The notes under the pieces: model-generated
Seen by the model: the letters and a program-made list of their open reading frames with translations, nothing else
Databases searched by the model: none
Told to the model about the DNA's origin: nothing
Part shown: positions 36,435 through 47,970 of the stretch, piece by piece
Numbering within the stretch: position 1 is the first letter of the stretch
Layout of the letters: every line of letters starts with the position of its first letter
Assembly: GCF_022201045.2 (NCBI RefSeq)
Contig: NC_068556.1
Location: 2,086,001-2,150,000, forward strand
From: Citrus sinensis
Lineage: Eukaryota > Streptophyta > Magnoliopsida > Sapindales > Rutaceae
Direction: 5' to 3'
Length of the DNA stretch: 64,000 nucleotides
Program-made: the position numbers and the translations under genes

Positions 36435-38029
36435 ATGAGATTCAAGAAAGGGAGCCAAGTTGAGATTTTTAAAAGTGAGGTGCCTTCTGGTGCTTGGTGG
36501 TGTGCGGTAATTATATCAGGCAATGGGCACAATTACACTGCTGAATATGCTCGGTACTCAGGCAGGACTAATGAAACAGCTCAGGAGAGGGTGTCAAGGA
36601 AGGAGATTAGGCCCTGTCCTCCTCCTGTGCAGCGTGTGACAAGTTGGATGGCTGGCGACCTGGTGGAGGTGCTTGATGATTTTTCCTGGAAAATTGCTAC
36701 AGTTTTGAAGGTTCTGGGTGGGGAGTGCTATTCAGTTAGGTTCCTTGGGTCTTCTAGGGAATTCCAAACCCACAAATCAAACATCAGGGTGCGACAATCT
36801 TGGCAGGATGATAAATGGGTTGTGATTGGAAAGGTAAACTTTGCCCCTTCGTTTATCACTTCATTTGTCTTACTCTTGTTTTTTCAATGTTTTTGTATTT
36901 GTCATTTCTTTGTTGGGGAAATTCTTTTGAAAATATTTTGATGGGCTCTTCTACAGTTATTTATTTGTCTTTTTTGATTGTTTCTATCTTTTGTTCGACG
37001 GATTTGAGTTCTCATCTTTGTCATTTATTGTGATTAGTTGGCCATGGAACTTCTAATATTACAATTATGTATACTTGAATGGTTGTTTTCTGGCTAAGTT
37101 CTAACCACTTGAGTGTTGTCTAGTCATCTCGACTTTGTCGTGCCCCTTCTTCCAATTTCACTGTCTTTGCTATAGTCATTTTTGCCTATAACTAATTGTC
37201 TGCTGGCTACAATTATTCACAGGGTTCAGGGTATTCAGATATTGTGAAGTCCAACAGGGTATCAACACCAAACTTTCCTAAGAAGATTAATACTACATCT
37301 GTGCAAGCTGGTGAAAACACTACTGATTTCCAGGAGTCGCATGCTGTCTCAGCTAGAACATTGAAAAGAGCCTCACCATTTGTTTCCTCTTCTGCTGAAG
37401 CATGTACTGGAAACATTCAGAAGAGGAGAGCAATTGAAAATGGCAGTGAGCGCCCACAAGTGATTTCAAGGAATCCATCCTCCTTACTTGAAAAGGTAGA
37501 TGCTGTTGCTAACCCACGAGAAAGTCTGGGTGAAACATGCATGTATACTTCCTCTAACTATCAAACAAGTGGCTTTTATGAAACAGAGAGGAGAAAACCA
37601 TATTGTGTTGTTGAGTGTTCTTATGGAAGGAGCTCAGAAGCTAGTGATTCTGATAGTGATATATGCTCTGTTGGTAGTTGTAGTATTATTAGTGACAGTA
37701 CGAGTGATTTGTCTAGTCGTCTTTTAGCAGGTTGTTCTAAAGATGCAGATCCCCTTAATAGTGATGCTGAATCTTTTTCTTGCCGCGGAGATGAGGAAGA
37801 GAAAATGCCCCTTCCTCTAGGAGAGGATGTAGCAGCAAGAATCCATAGATTAGAGTTGCATGCTTATCGTTGTATTCTAGAGGCATTGTACGCTTCTGGT
37901 CCCTTGAGTTGGGAACAAGAAGCATTATTGACAAATCTCCGCATTACACTTCACATCACAAATGATGAACATTTGATGGAGCTAAGGAATTTAATATCTG
38001 GTACAAACCTTCACATTAGTGAATACTAA
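36435..38029 (+). CDS. Agenet and ENT domain protein (plant Tudor-like, At4g32440-type)
   Basis: Two coding exons, 36435-36833 and 37223-38029, joined in phase 0 (AAG|GGT), give 401 residues. ATG 36435 was chosen because it follows the leader-intron acceptor and begins the domain (MRFKKGSQVEIFKSE). Residues 1-133 hold two Agenet/Tudor-like units (GAWWCAVIISGNGHNYTAEY; AGDLVEVLDDFSWKIATVLK). The middle is Ser-rich and probably disordered. Residues of about 335-395 are an ENT (EMSY N-terminal) domain, with RIHRLELHAYRCILEALYA and PLSWEQEALLTNLR. Agenet domains read histone tails or DNA and ENT domains mediate dimerisation or partner binding, so a nuclear chromatin role is likely. Domain order (Agenet first, ENT last) differs from the EML proteins and matches the Arabidopsis Tudor-like genes that neighbour MEF8/MEF8S. 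Confidence 0.9.
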
Positions 38030-41000
38030 GTTTAGGGGTTCTACTTTTTGCCTTTTTGAAAACATAATCTTCTTTAATTGCCTATGGTGCCACATTATTT
38101 TGTAAGAATCAGCTTTAATTGTCAACTTTTGCAGCTTTATCAAGTTTGTTAATATTTGCAATTGCATAGACAGTGGAAAGTTGTAACTTGGAAATTGTGT
38201 ATGAATAATCCTAATAAAAGTAGATATTTCCATTCTCACTATCATTGTTTATTTATTTTCCAGTACTCTTGTTGTAATTTCAAAATAAAGATCTTGAATA
38301 TCTTTGCGACCTTAGACGGTTTAGTGGTGACCATGTTGTACTGAGTAACTGGCAGCTTCCAAGGACATGCTCTCTCTATGATCCCACTTTTATTTTTGGA
38401 ACTGTTTGTAAATGTGATGGGAGGATGATTGTTGAATATATAATTATCGATTCATACTCCAATGGGTTTGCTTTGAATTGCCAATAGCAATGATTGTGTT
38501 TTTGATGTTCTGGATGTCAGGATGACTAGCAAATATCTTACTTTGTTTATATGTACGCATAAATATTGGATAGAGGTATCCCGTTTGCTACAGTGCCAGT
38601 CACATTGATTAAAGAAATGCTTCACAAAAATATGGGAGCTTTTTGGTTGCTTACTGGGTGTTTGTTTTGGGTATGAGGCTTTAACATTGATACCTATTGT
38701 ATTGTCTTGGCTAATGAAATTCCCTATTCCTGCTTCCTTTCTTTCATTTGTATTATCCCAAAAGTTAAGGATATTAGTATTTGTTTATTAGATGCTGTTG
38801 GATCTAATTTATCAGATGGGTGGTTTTTCTTGATACCATGTGATAGCATTGGAATATTTCATTTTGGACATGTTATTGATCATCCCTGCGTTTTCCAGGG
38901 CCAATGTTGGAGGCATGCATGCCTTGCTTCCAAAGGTCTAAAGATGATGCTGGGGTTTACCTCCTTTCCCTTGGCATAATAAATGGGGCATTATCAGCAT
39001 TCAATGCTCTCCAAATGAGACAGTTGATGTAAAGCCACTGCACACTGGTTTCATTATCTTCTTTTCTTTGATGATAATAGATAAAGTTCATTCCAGGTGT
39101 TTTGGGGTTATCAACAAGCCAAAGCAGAATCCTGCTATGGAAGGTCACTTATCTAACTTTAGATTGAACAATGCACCTATTGACACTTTTGGCTCACTGG
39201 CTTTTGTTTTCTTTCATTTCAATTTCAATTATAGCATGAAATATTTGTTTATTTTGTAATTCATTCTCTTGGGTTTAAGTGTGGGTGGGTTTAAAACCCA
39301 TGTGTGTACGTGTGCATGGGTGTGTGTGTCTCTTCTCTCCCCAGTACCCTTGAATATTGCATTGTCTATGTAATATCTGTTGGACCTCTGTTTCCCCACC
39401 AAGATGTGTTAACAAAGATGACCTTTTCTTTGTTCAAAATATTAATACAGTTTTTGACACAGTTTCTGGTAAAATTGCTGAAAAAGCTACTGTCATGCTA
39501 GCTATAATAAAGCTATTGTCAGAATTTCAGCATGGGTATTACGACACTTTTTCATAGTGGACTCTGGTCTTTATAAAGATGTTAAACATGATCATTGCAG
39601 TGGTAGTAGAAGAGCTAAATATTTTTGGCTACATTGCTGTAACATTCTGCTTATAGTAGTCAGTCTAGTCTGACCTCTCTTGGGGACTTAATGCCTTCTA
39701 ACATGATGACTATTTCAGTGTTTGTATCTGCTGGACACCAGATGGCAGGGGAAGACACAGAGAAAGTGATGAACAGCGTTGCATGAGTGAAGTGTGAAAT
39801 CATAATCTGAAATGTGGGTTTCAGATTTGTTCAGAGTTTGATCTGAAATAAACAAAGTTTAATATCTTTATAAGTCATGTTGGATTGCACTGATTTTTGT
39901 TTTCCCCTTTTTGGCAGGTCCTTACTCCATCCACTGGATGAAGAGAAAGCAGCGGCATTTCAGAAGATGAGTTGAAATTTTGCAGTGAGATACAAGCTGT
40001 TGTGAATGTTATTTGAGCCATGTACCAGTTATGAACGTGAAGCCCAGTTGAAAGCTTATGAGATGAGCAACATTGCTTTGTTGTGTGGGCAGGCAACCCG
40101 AAAATACATGGCTGCAGTCAGAAGATTGCAGCTACATCGGAGATGTAATAAAGTAATTTGTTTGCGGCAAGTTTTTAACCACTATTCACACGCTGTATAT
40201 ACAAGATGTTGTAATCAAACATTGGAAGATTGATGCCCTCTACCGACGTTGTTGTCATCAGATATAGGATGTTTGTTAATACACTAAGAAGTTGTTAACA
40301 AATAATTATGGATTTCTGTTATCTCAAGCTCCTGAAAGGATTGAATTAAATATCATTTTTGGTTATGGTGTTTTGTACCTCAAACTTCAAGCGCAACGGA
40401 GTGAAATATGAATACATACATTCTATATATATATATATATATGTGTGTATATGATTGCTTCTTGATAATTTGTTGGCCATTTCAAACATTAGCAGTATCT
40501 GAGAAGCTGTTTTGAGCAAAAATTGAAGATTCAATTCTGACAAATGAAATTTTCTTCTGCGGGTAATTTATGTAACTTTTGCAAAGCATGCTAAGATTTC
40601 TATGCATGACAATTGGGAGTTACTGACTTCCCTTTCATCATCATATACAAAATAGGGGCAGTTCATGGCTAACATAATAAGTTGTTCACTCAATGCCTGT
40701 GCCTGTGGGCAATACATGAGTACATGTGGCTGTCAAAAAACCATAAGCAAGCATCTAGTCCTTGAGATCTTTGCGCGACAATGATAATGCTTGAATTAAG
40801 AATTCTTCAAAGTAAATAACCATTATCAAGTCCGAGGATTGCTGCATCTCTTATGTTTTGTTTTATCACGTTGCAGGCAGAATAACAGTACTAAATAATT
40901 TAAGATGCACTGGCACCTTTGGAAGAACAACTAAAGATTGACAGTGACAAGGCCGCCTTTGCTATGACAACAGTTAAACCAGTTGCAATTTGAAACATTA

Positions 41001-41183
41001 AAACCCCAGAAACCCAAGAACTGTGCTGAGCCACTTTGAGTTCATCTCAATCTCAGAAACCACCGTCTCAGTTTAGTGAACCCACTCCGACTTGCCTATC
41101 TGGCGTCAGTTTGTAACCGTCACGTCGTACGGGATTTGCGACCCAGATCTTTAGCGAGCTGTCCGTAATATTCTCACACAATC
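38030..41183. other. Downstream region of the Agenet/ENT gene; possible noncoding exons
   Basis: AATAAA-like signals at about 38214 and 38284 suit the 3' end of the ENT gene. Beyond that no gene is certain. A segment at 39917-40236 behaves like an exon and is listed separately. A short TA/TG dinucleotide tract lies at 40424-40449. Confidence 0.5.
39917..40236 (+). other. Exon-like segment of unknown function
   Basis: It begins after a TTTTTGGCAG acceptor-like motif and is less AT-rich than its surroundings. One frame reads SLLHPLDEEKAAAFQKM, then two in-frame stops, then a 75-residue frame from 40006 rich in charged residues (YEREAQLKAYEMSNIALLCG). It may be a noncoding exon, a distal 3' UTR exon of the upstream gene, or a gene relic. 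No family recognised. Confidence 0.25.
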
Positions 41184-41634
41184 TAAGAGATTGTTTGTTA
41201 AATGTCTGAAGTCTAAAATTTTATTAATTTCAGACATTTTTTAAAAATAAGCTTGTTTGTTTTTTGGAACTTATATTTAATTTTCAGACATTTACATCTA
41301 AATAGAAAAAGTAAACTTTTGTGATTTTTATCTGAATGAAAAAAGATTTGAATGACATGTAAATATTATATTCTAAAAATATCTCTGTAAAATAACTTAT
41401 TTCCTAAATTATAAAATTCAATCCTCTTTTTTGTTTTAATTTACAAGGATATAAACGTCAAATAATCAAATTTAAGATTTTTTTTATTGTAAAAACAAAC
41501 AAGCTGCCACTTATATTGAGATATTTAAAAAAGAAAAATAAACATGTCATTTATATTTTCGTATTCAGACCCATTCAGACTTTAGAAAAAGTTAAACTCA
41601 TTTATATTTCAGACAAAAAAATAAACACTACCTA
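41184..41634. repeat. MITE copy A (~450 bp)
   Basis: Nearly collinear with 49874-50305 over its whole length. Shared blocks include AAAAGTAAACTTTTGTGA, AATATTATATTCTAAAAATA and AAAAACAAACAAG, plus the end TTTCAGAC...AC(G/A)(T/C)TACCTA. The ends are imperfect inverted repeats (TAAGAG(A/G)TTGTTYGTTAAA versus TAGGTAGTGTTTATTTTTTTG). No clear target-site duplication. Superfamily uncertain, hAT-like by its ends. Confidence 0.75.
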
Positions 41635-41965
41635 GGACTTGTCGTTTTTTTGAAAAAAAAAAATTGCAAAATCTTTTTAAACACCCAAAAGCATACTAGC
41701 TAGCCACTCCCATTTTACACAACACATTCAATTTTATTTTCCATTAAAAATCGTCGGACAGAAATTAAGTGGTTCATGTATTTCGATGGTCATGAAGTTT
41801 TAAATCATATGTTCTTACGAAGAAGTTCAACATTGAATGTTAAAGTTAGTTTCTCCCCAACACAAACACATATGTGATGGTGTTCTTCGTATATTTATGT
41901 GGTTTATCAAGTGTAGCGTCAACCATTCACAAGAGTAACTCCTACAATAAATAACTGGGCAAAAC
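41635..41965. other. Spacer in the 41-44 kb repeat island
   Basis: AT-rich sequence between the MITE and the foldback repeat, with no gene or repeat recognised. Confidence 0.4.
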
Positions 41966-42088
41966 TATGGTACCACAGTTGTATGATACCACAACTGGAT
42001 CCAACCATTGGATCTAACCTACAGTTATCACCAAAACTGGATCTAATGACTGGATCCAGCTGTGGTACCACACAACTGTGGCACCATA
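41966..42088. repeat. Short foldback (palindromic) repeat
   Basis: Two arms of about 50 bases, 41966-42014 and 42038-42088, are inverted copies around TATGGTACCACAGTTGT, TACCACA(A/G)CTGGATCC and ATTGGATCTA, separated by a ~24-base loop. GGTACC and GGATCC palindromes lie inside the arms. It looks like a small foldback MITE or a hairpin-forming element. Confidence 0.7.
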
Positions 42089-42843
42089 ATTTAATTGGAC
42101 CCTAAATAACTTCTTTAACATTAATGGATATTAATTCTCTTTTGTACTAATGTGAGTGCAATTTTAATCTTAAACCTCTTGTACCACCGCTAAAATACTT
42201 TAGCACTCACTAGTGTTGTATATTTTTGAAATACATCACTTGGGTCATTCTAAATTTGAATTTGTTTCATTTTAATCTTTAATTGAATTTAAATTCCACC
42301 ATTAAAAAAGTTAGTAGAAACATTAACATATATACAAGATGACAATTATACCCCTATATATCACCTAAGTCGTTTAAAGTCCAGTATAACCCATATTTAT
42401 TATTTATTATTTTAGCATGTTAAATTTCTAAGGATAAATATTCTTTTAGTTCTCAAAGTTTGAGTTAATTACCAAACTTTTCCTGTATTTTCAATATCAA
42501 TCCAAAAGATCACAAAAAAAATATATATTCAGTTTACAAAATCTAATCCAATTGTAAATTTCCCAAGTGAATCAAAGATTAAATAACAACTAAAATCGAA
42601 TACTAAATTTTCTTGTCCTTTGAATTTTTTTTTTTTACTACATGAGACTATTGCTCAAGATACAACGTATTACATAATACTATAATTGGTATTTACAGTC
42701 ACATAATAACTGTGATTAGTTTACATTAACTCTTATATTGCACAACCCAAATTTTAACTCTCTCTAATATTCGAAAGACTTCAACTTTCATTTAAAAGAT
42801 GAGAAAATAAATTTAAATTAAACCCCTACAATAGTTCTGTAGG
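42089..42843. other. Spacer in the 41-44 kb repeat island
   Basis: AT-rich, with no gene recognised. Confidence 0.4.
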
Positions 42844-43295
42844 CGAACCACTTCCCTCACACTTGTGAGAGAGTGGCTCTAGCCACTGGGTTAAGGCCTA
42901 ATGATTTTTACCCTTGAAGTTGAAGTGTTAATCATTCACTTTCTCAATGTTGATATATAGATCTCGTACGTTATCAAATTCTTCTCGAGACGGCGTACAT
43001 TTTAGTTCCAACTAAAAATGTTCACCCATGCACATGCAGCTTTTGATTATGTAATAAGATATTTATGTGGGGGTTCGAACCACTTCCCTCACACTTGTGA
43101 GACAGTGGCTCTAGCCACTGGGTTAAGGCCTAGTGATTTTTGCCCTTGAAGTGTTAATTATTCACTTTCTCAATGTAGATATATAGATCTTGTATGTTAT
43201 CAAATTCTTCCCGAGACGGCGTACATTTTAGTTCCAACTAAAAATGCCCACCCATGCACATGCAGTTTTTGATTATGTAATAAGATATTTATGTG
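42844..43295 (-). repeat. Tandemly duplicated tRNA-derived SINE-like unit
   Basis: Two ~230-base copies (42844-43075 and 43076-43295) are over 90 percent alike by eye. On the minus strand each reads CCTTAACCCAGTGGCTAGAG, then AGTGTGAGGGAAGTGGTTCG and AACC. These are an A-box-like AGTGGCTAGAG segment and a B-box-like GGTTCGAACC, the pol III promoter layout of plant tRNA-derived SINEs. The rest of the unit includes GAGACGGCGTACATTTTAG and CCCATGCACATGCAG. Confidence 0.65.
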
Positions 43296-44096
43296 CGAGG
43301 AATAGAAGAATTATTTACAAAAACTAATTTAGTTGCTCATTTTTTGTGAAGCTATTTCTTAATTATCATATCCATAGTCGTATTTGAAATCTTCTTTAAA
43401 TATTTGTACTTCTCTATATTTGCAATTCCTTTATTAATTGTATATTACCGTTGCCTATAATTTACCTATAACATGTTACGTTACGCATCCTAATTACTAA
43501 TTGATTGCTAAAAGCGTAGTGTATGTAAATTACCATTGGCCATTGCTTATATACACATTGCCTAATAAAGTCATAGAGTTGCTGCGGCCATTGAACTTAA
43601 TAGAGGAAGAAAGAACAGATCAATTCACTCACAATTAACGGACATGCATCTTGGTAATTAATGAAATTGATGAAGATTTTCGAACTACAAATACGCCGCT
43701 GGATAAAAGGGGTTGTGCTCCAAGTGAAACATGTTGTAATCTTGCATGTCAAGATTCTGAGTTTCTAGTTGCAGCTAGCATTTTCATTTCTTTTAAAGTA
43801 ATAAGTTGATGTTTGTATTAATTAATTGCTGTAAAAAAATTACAATTTATCTACCCGCAGAATATTCTGACCGTCAATTATTCTTCTTGGAAATTGGAAA
43901 AGATATATTGTAATCCTCATTCGCACGCACTTAATTACCATGACGTCTCAAACACAAATTTCTCTCGATCAGATCAAAGAAATAATGCCGAAATTCAATT
44001 CGAGATTAAGAAGAAAATATACAAGCAGTCGTGACTTGGTTAATTCGATCAATGGAAAAATTAATGTGACCAACTTGAAAATAAATAAAAAAATGT
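43296..44096. other. 3' flank of the CPL4-like gene
   Basis: No gene recognised. The plus-strand open frame beginning at 43940 runs antisense into the phosphatase gene and is not supported. Confidence 0.45.
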
Positions 44097-45260
44097 CTAA
44101 AGTGGAAAATAATCATTCTCTGCTTGTCTGCTCCACAGATAATAAGCAGCATAAATCCACCGCGGATGCACGAGAAAGTTGTTATGTTGCTCGGCTAACC
44201 GACGGCCCTCTGTTGCTTGCCGCGTTGAGACCACATGGGTCACCGACGAGTCGTGTACATCCGTGCATGCAGCACCCAACTCCTCAGCCCTCCGCCTTAG
44301 TAATGGAAATTCCTGAGGACCGACATCGCCCATATTAAAGAACAATGTACAGCCTGCAAGAATCTGCCTCCGAATTTTCGCCAGGAAACTCCTAACATCT
44401 CCCCAAACAAGATTCTCCGGATTCTCAAAAAACAACTCGTGAACTCTTTTCAGGACTCGAAGCACATTCACAAGTGCCCCATTCAACTCACTCTCATCAC
44501 TCTTCCTCTCGGAATAGGATTTCTGATCATTATTCTTACTCTTTCTGATTCTCTCTTTAAAGTAATTATACTTCCCCACCAGTATGAGGTTCTCCTTGTG
44601 ATCCTTCCAAACCTCCGCCGTATCATCAACTATAACAACACCCCGTTCTTGCCCTAGAACCAAATCAAGATTCTTCTTTCCCGTATCTTTAAAGTCTTCG
44701 CACGTGATCAATCTTGAGCTGATGTAGTACTCACACTTGGGGTCAAGCAGTTTAGCAATCATCTCAGCGTAGTGTCGGTTCCCCATGGTACATATGTAAA
44801 TATCGTACATCTTGCACGCTTCCTTGAGAAAACTCCGAATGTAAGGCCTTAACTTGACCAGTAATAACCCACCATCCATCATAAACAGGCCGCCGCCGTC
44901 TGATGCAGAACTTTCTCGTTTCATCAAATAGTCACGATCATCAGGAGCTAACATGTCCAAGTCTGTTGCATGCAGCAAGGTATGATCTAAATCCAGAACT
45001 AACTGGAGTTTCCTCTGCCCAAACACAATCTCTGAGTTCATTCTTTTCAAACGTGTAACTTCATCTTTGCCGAACTCTAAACCCTCGAGCATGTAATTAA
45101 ATGATAAGCCGTATCCCTCGCCTACAGTTTGTGCACAAGATAAGCACACTCCATTGAATGTTTGGGGGTGCGAACAAGATTCCTTGAAATGCGAGAAACA
45201 AGGTGCCAATTGTTCATGAGGATGAGGAGCTGAAGAAGAAGAAGAGGACAGAGCATGCAT
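44097..45260 (-). CDS. CPL4: RNA polymerase II CTD phosphatase, CPL4-like (FCPH + BRCT)
   Basis: Intronless, 387 residues from ATG 45260. Residues 20-42 contain a Cys/His cluster (CFSHFKESC...VCLSC) typical of the CPL3/CPL4 N-terminus. The FCP1-homology phosphatase domain follows, with the catalytic DxDxT motif as LDLDHTLLHAT (Asp90 and Asp92) and a later VVIVDDTAEVW (second metal-binding Asp pair). The C-terminal ~95 residues form a BRCT domain (ILAGCTLFFNMG ... VTHVVSTRQATEGRR ... HPRWIYAAYYLW). The family removes phosphates from Ser residues of the Pol II C-terminal repeats in the nucleus. The protein is somewhat shorter than Arabidopsis CPL4. The absence of introns suggests a retroposed lineage, as with several CPL4-like genes. 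Catalytic residues look intact. Confidence 0.9.
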   Translation of the reverse strand: MHALSSSSSSAPHPHEQLAPCFSHFKESCSHPQTFNGVCLSCAQTVGEGYGLSFNYMLEGLEFGKDEVTRLKRMNSEIVFGQRKLQLVLDLDHTLLHATDLDMLAPDDRDYLMKRESSASDGGGLFMMDGGLLLVKLRPYIRSFLKEACKMYDIYICTMGNRHYAEMIAKLLDPKCEYYISSRLITCEDFKDTGKKNLDLVLGQERGVVIVDDTAEVWKDHKENLILVGKYNYFKERIRKSKNNDQKSYSERKSDESELNGALVNVLRVLKRVHELFFENPENLVWGDVRSFLAKIRRQILAGCTLFFNMGDVGPQEFPLLRRRAEELGAACTDVHDSSVTHVVSTRQATEGRRLAEQHNNFLVHPRWIYAAYYLWSRQAENDYFPL

Positions 45261-45332
45261 GCTGAGATAGTGAGATTAATTTGGTAAGTGCAATGCAATT
45301 AACGAATGGCAAGTACACGAAATACTCGTACG

Positions 45333-45341
45333 TATATATAG
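45333..45341 (-). promoter_or_regulatory. TATA box of the CPL4-like gene
   Basis: On the minus strand CCCTATATATACG lies about 75 bases upstream of the CPL4-like ATG, which would give a 5' UTR of about 45 bases. Confidence 0.55.
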
Positions 45342-45399
45342 GGCCGGGTACGTTTCCTTTAAAGGTTAGGATTTCCTTTTTCGTAGGGTTAGTTAACAA

Positions 45400-46783
45400 C
45401 TTCGATCCATTATTGCATAAAGAAATTAAATATTACCCAAAACAAAAGGGAAAAATGATTTCCCATTAGTTAATTTACAATTTCGACCCATTACGGCATA
45501 AAGAAATTAAATGTTACCTAAAACAAAAAGGAAAATTTAGAAAAAGAGATACTACATGCAAATACTGAATGAGTTTGAATCTTAAATAATAATGTGTCAT
45601 CATTTGATAGGTATAACAATAATTTTTCATAAGGATAGAAAATAAATCAACTAACAGTCACGCATGTTTATTTAAGTCCAAATTATTGAATAAAGATAAA
45701 TTAAAAAAAATTGCAATGATTAATTTTTGTGATGAAATTATGTTTTATTTTTTTAATTTCTTCATTAAATTCTTAGTGTACGTTATTTTATCTATACATT
45801 GGAGCACAATGGGGCAAATTTATTATTTATAAATAAATTTAGAGAAAATTTGTTTGAGAATAATCTTATGAAAAAAATTAAATTAAGGTATTAGATTTAA
45901 AATTTTGTTAAATTTAAAAAAGCAAAAGAAAAAAATTACACATTTTTCATTGAAGGTTCAACGTTAGGAGAATAATGAAGTTTTTTTGAGAATACTAGTG
46001 AGTAAGTTGTAAAAGTCGATTTTTTTAGGAAGTGGTAATCTTCCTAAAGACAAACGTCATTAATTTGCGAACTGCAATCTTCAATATTTTGTGTGAACTC
46101 AGCACTTTCGAACACATTAAAGTGTTTTTCAATGCTTTAAACTCGTTAAAAACTCATTTAATTAACTTTCTCTTAAAAATGTGACTTAAGTTTTCATTCT
46201 TTAGATCAACTCAATCCAATTATAGGTGACTATTGATATAAATGATACTTTTTTAACTTTAAATATTAAATTACATTTTTAAGTAAAGAATTTAAATGTT
46301 AAACAAAAAAATAGTTAAAATTTTGCTTCACAAATTCCTTTATTTAATCATATATTGTAACTTTCATTTTGTCAAACAAAAAACTTGTGAGAGGCATTGT
46401 CAGTCATATAAATTTTACTTTTTAATGTCCTTACCCATTTTAAATATAACATTAAAAAGAAAATAAAACTTTTTTATAAGTTAAAAAAAAGTTTTAATAG
46501 GATTTTTTTTCTAAGATCAATGCTTGTTCTCACTAGATCCACGTCAAATCCAATTAAAGCAAATAAAATTTATATTCAAGGGGAGATTGAGCTAGTAAAG
46601 GTTGAAATGTGTTTTTCTGGTGTTTGAGGCAGGAGGTATAACTGAGATGATCTGGAAGATGAATCGAGGCGATTTTAGTGGAGAACTAATATGGAGAGAT
46701 CAGTGGAGCTCGTGAGAGTTAATTTCGAGAGTTGACATAATTAGGAGCTTAACAAAGCTCAGGGGGTAGGTTTGGTGAACTTA
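45400..46783. other. Intergenic AT-rich region upstream of the CPL4-like gene
   Basis: No gene recognised. A duplicated phrase occurs at about 45410-45465 and 45480-45535 (TTACGGCATAAAGAAATTAA-like), indicating a small local duplication. Confidence 0.45.
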
Positions 46784-47970
46784 TGGTGTGTTTACTTATG
46801 GGTTTGAGAAATGAGAATGAAACCTATGTTTACTTGGCAAAATGTAATTTGGGAATGAGAATAAAATGTGTGGGTCACACACAATTTGGGAATAAGGAAT
46901 GAGAATCCCATTCCTATGGGAGAGGTTGGGAATGAAAACGTGGGAATGGGAATGAAAAATAAATTTATTTTTTTATCCTTCTAATTTTTTCATATTTCCT
47001 AAATTACCCTTGTTCAAATCACAAATAATTTATTATTTTAAATGTCATTCATAATAATAATAATAATAATAATAATTATTATTATATTAAATTTTATTAA
47101 CTTTATTATTTTAGTTATTATTAATTATTATTATTTTCATTAATATTATCATTATTAACAATAAAAATAATGACAAAAATAATAATTATTAATTTATCAT
47201 TATTAAAAATATTATCCTTCTTGTTGTTATTATTATTATTATTAATTTTATTTTTATTATTATTAAATTTTATTAACTTTATTATTTTAGTTATTATTAA
47301 TTATTATTATTATTATTTTCATTAAAATTATCATTATTAACAATAAAAATAATGATTAAAATAATAATTAATAAAAATAATTAATTTATCATTATTAAAA
47401 ATATTATCCTTCTTGTTGTTATTATTATTATTAATTTTATTACTGTTAATAAATTTTATTAAATGTTAATAATGATAATATTAATAAAAATAATAATAAC
47501 AATAATTAATAATAACTAAAATAATAAAGTTAATAAAATTTAATTTTAACAATAATAATAATGATAAGCGTTAATAATGATAATATTAATAAAAATAGTA
47601 ATAACAATAATAAATAATAAATAATAAAAATAATAAATTTAATAATAATAAATATTAATAATGATAATATTAATAAAAATAATATTAACAATAATTAATA
47701 GTAACTAAAATAATAAAGTTAATAAAACTAATAATAATAATAAATGTTAATAATGATAATATTAATAAAAATAATAATAACAAAAATAATAATGATAATA
47801 TTGTTAATAATCATAAATTAATTATTTTTATTAATTATTAATACTATAGGTATTTTGGTAAATTGATTCTCATTCTCATTTATTTTGCCAAGTAAATATT
47901 GAAATTTCATTCTCATTCCCAGTCCATTCCCATTCCACCTCATTCTCATTTCTATGAAGTAAACGCACCA
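46784..47970. mobile_element. PIF/Harbinger-like MITE (1.19 kb) with palindromic (ATT)n core
   Basis: The ends are inverted repeats starting TGGTGTGTTTACTT (left) and TGGTGCGTTTACTT (right, reverse complement), continuing as GAGAAATGAGAATGA on both sides. Flanking TTA trinucleotides (46781-46783 and 47971-47973) are the target-site duplication expected for the PIF/Harbinger superfamily. The interior (about 47050-47850) is almost only A and T. Its left half is ATT-rich with a ~185-base tandem duplication, and its right half is AAT-rich with several copies of the reverse complement. No transposase. Confidence 0.75.

Noticed and set aside
43940-44338. 132-residue plus-strand frame
   Set aside because: Its second half is antisense to the CPL4 BRCT domain, and its first half is AT-rich flank without a domain.
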